DNA from: Toxonevra muliebris
Lineage: Eukaryota > Arthropoda > Insecta > Diptera > Pallopteridae
Direction of reading: 5' to 3'
Length of the DNA stretch: 64,000 nt
Assembly: GCA_963691655.1 (NCBI GenBank)
Contig: OY829326.1
Coordinates: 89,211,235 to 89,275,234, forward strand
Part shown: piece after piece, positions 61,401 through 64,000 of the stretch
Numbering within the stretch: position 1 is the first letter of the stretch
Layout: each line of letters begins with the position of its first letter
Translations under genes and position numbers: made by a program
The notes under the pieces: generated by a model
Database searches by the model: none
The model's input: the letters and a program-made list of their open reading frames with translations, nothing else
Told to the model about the DNA's origin: nothing

Positions 61401-64000
61401 AGTAAAATCAGTGGTGGAAAATTTGGTTCACGTTAAAATTATTTTCTTTGGGTTTGTGTTTTTTTGTTTTGCTTAACATGCCCAATTTTTTTTTTGAATA
61501 TTTTGTTAAAAAAGAAAAATTATAAAAATTCCTAAATTTGTTCATTTCATTTATAATAGCTTGTGTTTTTCTTCAATTACTCTTTTTGCATATAGATTTT
61601 ATATGTAAATTTTTAAAGTATCTTTTTTTTTAATTAATGTCGACGATTTTTGTTATTGAAATTTCTTCGCCTTCTTGGACTTTGATTTGATCCAAAGATA
61701 GTATTAGGAGGATACTCACTCTTAATGTATAACTCTACAAACGATGGTGGTGAGGTGCCACCCGAAGTCGAGTATGATTCACAAACATAGCGCCCTTCAT
61801 CCTGCTTACGTACGCCGCGCAAGTAGAGCACTTGATTGCGGATGAGAGCGTTTCGGGGCAGTGGACGACGATCTTCACGACGCCATTCGTACTGGAAAAT
61901 AAAAGAACATGCCATATTTAACTTAATCTCTTTAACCCTGCCGAGTTTTGGTATCGTCGTACAGCGTAACGTCGCGGACAAAAATGGAAAAAATTAATAG
62001 CAAATGAAAGTAAATGTTAATACTAATACTAGTGCTATAGAAGTTCAATTTAAATACATATATCTATTTCTTGCATGAAATGGATACATGTATTTTGTTT
62101 TTGTATATGTGTTCATTTTATTTTAAGGAACTTCGGAATGTAGGCTACAAAATTTCAAACCATTTTCAAAATCTGAATGTCAAATTTGATAACATTTGAA
62201 AAAAGTTAACTGAAACAGGTATATTTTATCTTCTTCTTGTGCATCTCTAATAAGAGTAGCGGGAAGAATGTTCTTTAAAAAAACATCAAGTGCCTCTACC
62301 TGTCCCCTTTAAGAAAAATTCAATTTTTGTAGAAGTATCTTTAGCGCAATGTAGTATCTTTTACAAGTTGGCTGGATTAGTTACATTATTTGATCTTTGC
62401 AACAAAGATGGAGACGTTACACTGTGCGCTGTTGCCTTTAAATATCAACAAAACTCACCCTAATCTCCCCACGAATTTGTTCGTGGCTCTGCTGAACATC
62501 ACAAGTTAAAGTGACATCTTCACCTTCGGTGATGTCGTAGCGACGTGCTTGTGGTTGAGGTGAATATGACCCACCACGATTAACAAGAACTTCTGCCATA
62601 TTTGTAGTGTTGCCATAACGATTCGAAGCTGAACAGTAATAGCGGCCAGCGTCCGCGGGTGTAATCGAAATGAAACGCAAATATTGTCCATCAATGCGTA
62701 CAGAACTAATGAAGAAAACAGAAAACTTAGAGCTAGGTACTTGAAGTAAAATAGAATGACAATGATATCCTTACGATGGCAATGGACGGTTGTTATCGGT
62801 ATGCCAGGATACAGCGATTGGCTGTTCGCCAGTGACTTCACAGTAAATTTGTACATCTTCATTTTCGGTAACAACAATTGGTATTTTCGGATGGAAGGTG
62901 ATGTGTGGTATGGGTACCAAAACCAATTCAGCAATAATAAAAGTGACTACGGTACCACGATTATCGATACCATTGCATCGATATTTACCACTATTTTCCT
63001 CTTGAACGCGAGTTATGATCAAACTGTTGCGGTCAAAGTGTGAATTGCTGGGCAGTGGACGCCCGTCGACACGTTCCCAACTTGTTTGTAGATATGGAAT
63101 ACTTTCGGCAGGCGCTTGAGTCAATACTGTCAAATCAAGATTTAGAATGATTATGAAAGGTTGCAGTTAGAGAAATGAAACTTGAGCTTCACCACTTACA
63201 CAGATCGCAAGTTAAATTAACAGCATCACCGGCATTGGCACGATATAGATTCTGTGGCGGATTATAGGGTATTTGATGTCGTTGTGTGGGCTGATTTCGT
63301 GAAGGATAACGTTCGACATCGCTGTCATCTAAAATTAAAAATGTATTGAAAAGCCATTAAATTGAAATTTGCATTGAGGGTGCTTGGCAGCTCCTTCTCG
63401 TAAAGGTATAATATTCTACGCAAAGCCATGTAAGAGATTATTCCAGCATAAATATTACTCAATAAGAACGTATATGGCTACATAACTTACCAGGTGCGTC
63501 ACCACGTCTGGGCACAACATCAACGGTTATATAACGTTCGTCGATTCCAGCCTCATTAGAAGCTGAACATTTGTAAGTCTTTGAATGTTCAAATGATACA
63601 CGATAGATCTCTAAAGTGGCTTGATTGAATTGTCCTGAGGATTGTGGTGTAAATACTAGTGCGTCAGTCTGCTCGTCATCATTAACCCATTTTACAGTTG
63701 GATTGGGGAAACCACTTGCAGAGCAAACAACTTTCAATTCATCACCTTCAGTTAGGCGCAATGTTTCATCGCTAGGTTCAAGTACAATAACTGGTGCTTC
63801 TATAACATTTACAGTGGTAACTGCAGTCGCCTTGCCAACATCATTTTCAGCAATACATTCGTAGTCACCGGCATCGCCCAGTTGAATATCATTAATGCTA
63901 ATATTGGATGAGAAAATTGTATGATTAACAAAAAACTATATCTCGAAGATTGCCCTTATCTGAGCATATACAAATTTTAGGTACTATCTCAGTTAGCAAA
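32454..64000 (-). CDS. trol: Perlecan (terribly reduced optic lobes), 3' half; continues past the right edge
   Basis: Perlecan is a secreted multidomain heparan-sulfate proteoglycan of basement membranes that in Drosophila modulates growth-factor signalling and neuroblast proliferation. Exons (5' to 3'): 63935-63491, 63328-63200, 63126-62775, 62705-62459, 61891-61720, 52832-52561 (uncertain 3' end), 49199-48964, 43327-43052, 42977-42052, 41993-41576, 41504-41219, 41156-40740, 40675-40528, then either 40340-39917 or 32496-32454. Encoded order: Ig domains with D-A-G-x-Y-x-C signatures, an LDLa module, a Pro-rich linker, Ig, Ig, LamG1, two EGF-like modules, LamG2, EGF-like, LamG3. The LamG-EGF-EGF-LamG-EGF-LamG C-terminus is the perlecan domain V arrangement. 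All junctions except LDLa to the next exon are phase-compatible. The N-terminal half (SEA, most LDLa, laminin modules) is outside the window. The introns are full of transposons. Confidence 0.93.
33833..35965. mobile_element. hAT-like element, 2.1 kb, filled with degenerate GGTCTGAATTTT repeats
   Basis: The left end TAGTAGCGTATCCAGG and reverse-complemented right end CAGTGGCGGTTCTAGG are related (11 of 16). The flanks CAAATGGC (33825-33832) and ACAATGGC (35966-35973) match at 6 of 8, as expected for an 8-bp hAT duplication. The interior has no transposase. From 34680 to 35250 and 35660 to 35910 it is made of many imperfect copies of a 12-14-bp unit, GGTCTGAATTTTG. A copy of the repeat family seen at 22.7 kb is inserted at 34245-34599. 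Confidence 0.55.
34245..34599. repeat. Dispersed repeat family copy 2 (TTAA start)
   Basis: This copy closely resembles 22747-23087 from TTAATCCATTTTCGTCTGCC through AATATTCCAGGTGTAC. The small hairpin GTTGAG-tttt-CGCAAC near the start is kept. The reading frame seen in copy 1 is interrupted here. Confidence 0.65.
36883..37323 (+). repeat. Imperfect direct duplication (two units)
   Basis: The unit at 36883-37020 and the unit at 37131-37323 share, in the same order, ACACATGAGAGGAAAG, CGAGAAGTCGACTCTCT, GATTG-ATGTAGCCGAT, CATAACTTCGTTTCTTA and GTATGAGTGCA. They are separated by about 110 bp. The second unit has an insertion of about 30 bp in the middle. This is a segmental repeat of unknown origin. 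Confidence 0.7.
38019..38755 (+). mobile_element. Tc1/mariner-like transposon relic
   Basis: The ends are inverted: CAGTCCATTTCATAACTAT on the left and TTTCATAACTATATCACC within the reverse-complemented right end, with at least 18 identical bases. TA flanks both sides (38017-38018 and 38756-38757). Near 38470-38500 the plus strand reads DPNPIENL followed by a stop codon, the degenerate form of the SPDLNPIENLW catalytic signature of Tc1-type transposases. The rest of the transposase is unreadable. A related single end lies at about 55660-55705. Confidence 0.7.
39917..40340 (-). CDS. trol: Alternative C-terminal exon of trol (140 codons)
   Basis: After a ctctcaaacacgctgccactacag acceptor the frame, in phase with the LamG3 exon, reads [20 protein letters not shown], then [16 protein letters not shown], a Ser/Thr/Ala-rich stretch and a basic end ([15 protein letters not shown] stop). 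AATAAA (plus-strand TTTATT at 39908-39913) begins four bases after the stop codon, supporting a real 3' end. Base composition is exon-like (more GC than flanks). It would replace the short tail encoded at 32.45 kb. A retained-intron artefact cannot be excluded. Confidence 0.55.
40528..40675 (-). CDS. trol: trol exon: end of LamG3
   Basis: The exon lies between acatttgcag and gtaagt, phase 1 in and phase 2 out. It encodes [20 protein letters not shown] and VNVDTCP. The FxGC and final Cys are the paired cysteines that close a laminin G domain. Confidence 0.9.
40740..41156 (-). CDS. trol: trol exon: first part of LamG3
   Basis: The exon lies between ctatcttcag and gtagga, phase 1 in and phase 1 out. 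It encodes [20 protein letters not shown], then [15 protein letters not shown], then [20 protein letters not shown] and [10 protein letters not shown], the typical strand order of a laminin G domain. The donor GTAGGA is weaker than its neighbours. Confidence 0.9.
41219..41504 (-). CDS. trol: trol exon: acidic linker and EGF-like module
   Basis: Phase 0 in, phase 1 out. It has a helical/acidic linker ([17 protein letters not shown]), then [27 protein letters not shown]: six cysteines in EGF spacing. It sits between LamG2 and LamG3 as in perlecan domain V. Confidence 0.9.
41576..41993 (-). CDS. trol: trol exon: LamG2
   Basis: Phase 2 in (after ctttctttcag), phase 0 out (gtaagt). It encodes [61 protein letters not shown] and SFDGCISN, that is, a complete laminin G fold apart from its first strand in the preceding exon. 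Confidence 0.92.
42052..42977 (-). CDS. trol: trol exon: Ig end, LamG1 and two EGF-like modules
   Basis: This is the largest exon (926 bp), phase 0 in, phase 2 out. It begins with an Ig tail ([17 protein letters not shown]), then LamG1 ([66 protein letters not shown]). Then come [15 protein letters not shown]...[12 protein letters not shown] and [17 protein letters not shown]...[12 protein letters not shown], and it ends in the first strand of LamG2. Confidence 0.95.
43052..43327 (-). CDS. trol: trol exon: Ig end and next Ig start
   Basis: The exon lies between tcttttctgcag and gtaagt, phase 0 on both sides, 92 codons. It encodes [20 protein letters not shown] (closing one Ig) and [20 protein letters not shown] (opening the next, with the Trp in YRWSRQYG). 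Confidence 0.92.
45481..45600 (-). repeat. Block shared (inverted) with the hAT-like element at 29.5 kb
   Basis: The reverse complement (CTCAAGGGAACCCACT, then TCCTATTGGATAGTAG, then CACCAATTTGAACGAGAT) matches 29770-29885 in order. It lies just upstream of a hAT transposase tail, which ties the two copies to one hAT family. Confidence 0.65.
45752..45998 (+). pseudogene. hAT transposase C-terminal dimerisation domain (relic)
   Basis: After an acceptor-like tttttcag the frame reads [55 protein letters not shown] and ends LPVVNFEN stop. The order D-P-(4)-W-(6)-P-L-(3)-A-(19)-SER is the hATC signature. The upstream catalytic region is absent, so the gene is dead or truncated. Confidence 0.75.
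46036..46120 (+). repeat. GC-rich dispersed repeat, copy 3 of 3
   Basis: It contains GCCGTTCGGAATCGGCGTTA, CTGTAGGCCCAAC and CACAATGGGC, matching the inverted copy at 23535-23612 over about 80 bp. Confidence 0.6.
46994..47165. repeat. Inverted repeat (hairpin) of about 170 bp
   Basis: ACTGCAGCATTTGCAAAAGC at 46999 is mirrored by GCTTTTGTTTCTGCAAATGC and TGCAATAC ending at about 47163, giving arms of at least 35 bp with a more weakly paired middle. It could be a small foldback MITE. There is no evidence for a small RNA gene. Confidence 0.55.
47160..47655 (+). mobile_element. 5'-truncated jockey-clade LINE, 3' end with (AAAT)n tail
   Basis: The frame at about 47240-47557 reads [36 protein letters not shown] and [20 protein letters not shown]. 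This is the arrangement 'I-DCP-LL-LI-F--P-R--RS---F--P-HR-NY--N-P--R' of the C-terminal ORF2 of jockey-type elements. The preceding [10 protein letters not shown] is in another frame, so the copy is frameshifted. The (AAAT)n tract at 47629-47655 is the 3' tail. Confidence 0.75.
48964..49199 (-). CDS. trol: trol exon: Pro-rich linker and Ig start
   Basis: The exon starts after cgaaatag in phase 1 and ends CAG|gtaaga in phase 0. It encodes a Pro-rich linker ([20 protein letters not shown]) and the first half of an Ig domain ([36 protein letters not shown]). It joins the Ig-bearing exon at 61720-61891 in frame if the LDLa exon is skipped. Confidence 0.88.
49464..49787 (+). repeat. Simple repeats (TA)n and (GT)n/(GGT)n
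   Basis: A TA-rich alternation lies at about 49453-49482, and GTGTGTGT then GGTGGTGGTGGT at about 49726-49772. These are plain microsatellites in a trol intron. Confidence 0.7.
50159..50215 (+). repeat. (GTTTA)n short tandem repeat
   Basis: Repeated TTTAG/GTTTA pentamers with a few substitutions. An intronic microsatellite. Confidence 0.7.
50863..51306. mobile_element. 444-bp piggyBac-like MITE, intact TTAA duplication
   Basis: TTAA flanks both sides (50859-50862 and 51307-51310). The termini are CCCTTATATGCCC and reverse-complement CCCTTAAACTCAT, giving a short CCCTTA-A-CC/T-style inverted repeat. A 66-codon open frame inside (50870) has no recognised motif. The TTAA site with CCCTT ends is characteristic of piggyBac-type elements. 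Confidence 0.6.
52561..52832 (-). CDS. trol: trol exon with an LDLa module (3' boundary uncertain)
   Basis: After atcacccaaaag the phase 1 frame reads [18 protein letters not shown] and then [37 protein letters not shown]: six cysteines and the Asp/Glu calcium ligands of an LDL-receptor class A module. A consensus donor gtaaga at 52560 gives a phase 0 end, which does not fit the next exon at 49199 (phase 1). The frame stays open through a Gln/Arg/Ser-rich tail to a TAA at 52435-52437. The exon may therefore be an alternative last exon, use a weaker phase 1 donor, or join an exon I did not see. Confidence 0.75.
55000..55420 (-). other. GC-rich island of unknown nature inside a trol intron
   Basis: This stretch is clearly richer in GC than its surroundings and has a minus-strand open frame ([20 protein letters not shown]). 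Its phrases CTCCCGACGTAATACTTAG and GTTTAGCGGGTGGAAG remind me of 3' ends of R1-like LINEs in flies, but I cannot support this from motifs. Confidence 0.3.
57686..58089. mobile_element. 404-bp MITE with 33-bp terminal inverted repeats
   Basis: The left end AGTGGTATTCACAAAG.. and reverse-complemented right end AGTAGCATTCATGAAG.. are followed in both by GCAACTGGTCTGG, with 27 of 33 bases identical. Weaker pairing continues inward (AAAGAGCTA/TAGCTCTTT). No coding sequence and no clear target duplication. The ends resemble hAT-type MITEs. Confidence 0.65.
58850..58940 (+). repeat. Penelope-type terminal repeat with hammerhead-like core, copy 2
   Basis: CTCTGAAGAAGCTGACAAG, then AATTAGCGAAACGTTGG, then a poly(A)-rich stretch and GATCAAAAAACCAGT follow the same order as the minus-strand copy at 28380-28500. 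No reverse transcriptase lies next to it. Confidence 0.5.
61720..61891 (-). CDS. trol: trol exon: Ig second half
   Basis: The exon lies between attttccag and gtgagt, phase 0 in, phase 1 out. It encodes [40 protein letters not shown] and SFVELYIK. The frame stays open past the donor for 28 codons to a stop at 61634-61636 (basic, [12 protein letters not shown]), so a terminated read-through form is possible. Confidence 0.92.
62459..62705 (-). CDS. trol: trol exon: Ig end and next Ig start
   Basis: The exon lies between cttcattag and gtgagt, phase 2 in, phase 0 out. It encodes [36 protein letters not shown] and then [20 protein letters not shown]. Confidence 0.92.
62775..63126 (-). CDS. trol: trol exon: Ig core and next Ig start
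   Basis: The exon lies between gatttgacag and gtaagg, phase 1 in, phase 2 out. It encodes [36 protein letters not shown], and [20 protein letters not shown] with its Trp in SWHTDNN. Confidence 0.92.
63200..63328 (-). CDS. trol: trol exon: linker and Ig first strands
   Basis: The exon lies between aattttag and gtaagt, phase 1 in, phase 1 out. It encodes a linker ([19 protein letters not shown]) and [12 protein letters not shown] with the first Ig cysteine. A GTGTAA donor two bases earlier would break the frame, so gtaagt was chosen. Confidence 0.9.
63491..63935 (-). CDS. trol: trol exon: Ig end plus a complete Ig domain
   Basis: It encodes [60 protein letters not shown] and [15 protein letters not shown], and ends GDAPG|gtaagt (phase 1). 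The 5' boundary is uncertain: cgagatatag at 63936 keeps the frame open, while a shorter exon starting at 63897 is possible. Upstream exons lie outside the window. Confidence 0.88.

Larger units (their letters stand above)
52833..61719 (-). other. 8.9-kb trol intron
   Basis: Contents recognised: a Penelope-type terminal repeat (58850-58940), a 404-bp MITE (57686-58089), a solitary Tc1-like end (about 55660-55705) and a GC-rich island of unknown nature (55000-55420). The rest is AT-rich with many GT/TG and poly(A/T) runs. No further exon was identified. Confidence 0.5.

Noticed and set aside
61634..61719. Read-through end of the Ig exon (28 codons) as a certain alternative C-terminus
   Set aside because: The gtgagt donor at 61719 is strong and the tail is basic low-complexity sequence, so it is mentioned only as a possibility.
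1..64000. CRISPR array, operon, riboswitch or phage-type genes
   Set aside because: The window is eukaryotic nuclear DNA with spliced genes. No regularly spaced direct repeats or polycistronic gene sets are present.

Overview
The window looks like nuclear DNA from a higher (schizophoran) fly. It is AT-rich with long introns, GT-AG splice sites and Drosophila-like protein families. It is also crowded with decayed transposons (hAT, piggyBac-like, Tc1, Penelope, BEL/Pao, jockey-type LINE, foldback elements). The protein sequences diverge from what I remember of Drosophila, so a calyptrate or tephritid fly is my inference. I recall trol as a distal-X (Muller A) gene in Drosophila.

Layout. (1) 1-3.2 kb: AT-rich intergenic DNA. 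(2) 3.27-4.99 kb, minus strand: an unrecognised protein with two membrane segments, whose 3' end is not found. (3) 5-19.4 kb: intergenic DNA with a 295-bp MITE, fragments of BEL/Pao gag and protease, and a 3.8-kb piggyBac-like element carrying a 0.94-kb foldback element. (4) 20.05-26.84 kb, plus strand: a complete three-exon mitochondrial methylmalonate-semialdehyde dehydrogenase gene (CG17896/ALDH6A1 family), with a 30-bp first coding exon and a 5.2-kb first intron. (5) 27-31.4 kb: a repeat cluster with a Penelope-like reverse transcriptase pseudogene split by a hAT element, plus a MITE. (6) 32.45-64.0 kb, minus strand: the 3' half of perlecan (terribly reduced optic lobes, trol). The gene runs off the right edge. 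Fifteen exons can be placed: Ig domains, one LDLa module, a Pro-rich linker, two more Ig domains, then LamG-EGF-EGF-LamG-EGF-LamG, followed by two alternative C-terminal exons.

The two identified genes are functionally unrelated: one acts in valine/thymine catabolism in mitochondria, the other is a basement-membrane proteoglycan. I see no operon, CRISPR array or clustered new pathway. What is unusual is the mobile-element architecture (nested foldbacks with 3-bp TSDs, a Penelope terminal repeat with a hammerhead-like core whose stem covaries between two copies) and the alternative 3' ends of trol. Exon boundaries were set by hand from splice consensus and reading-frame phase. Transposon families were assigned from terminal repeats, target-site duplications and short protein signatures, without database searches.
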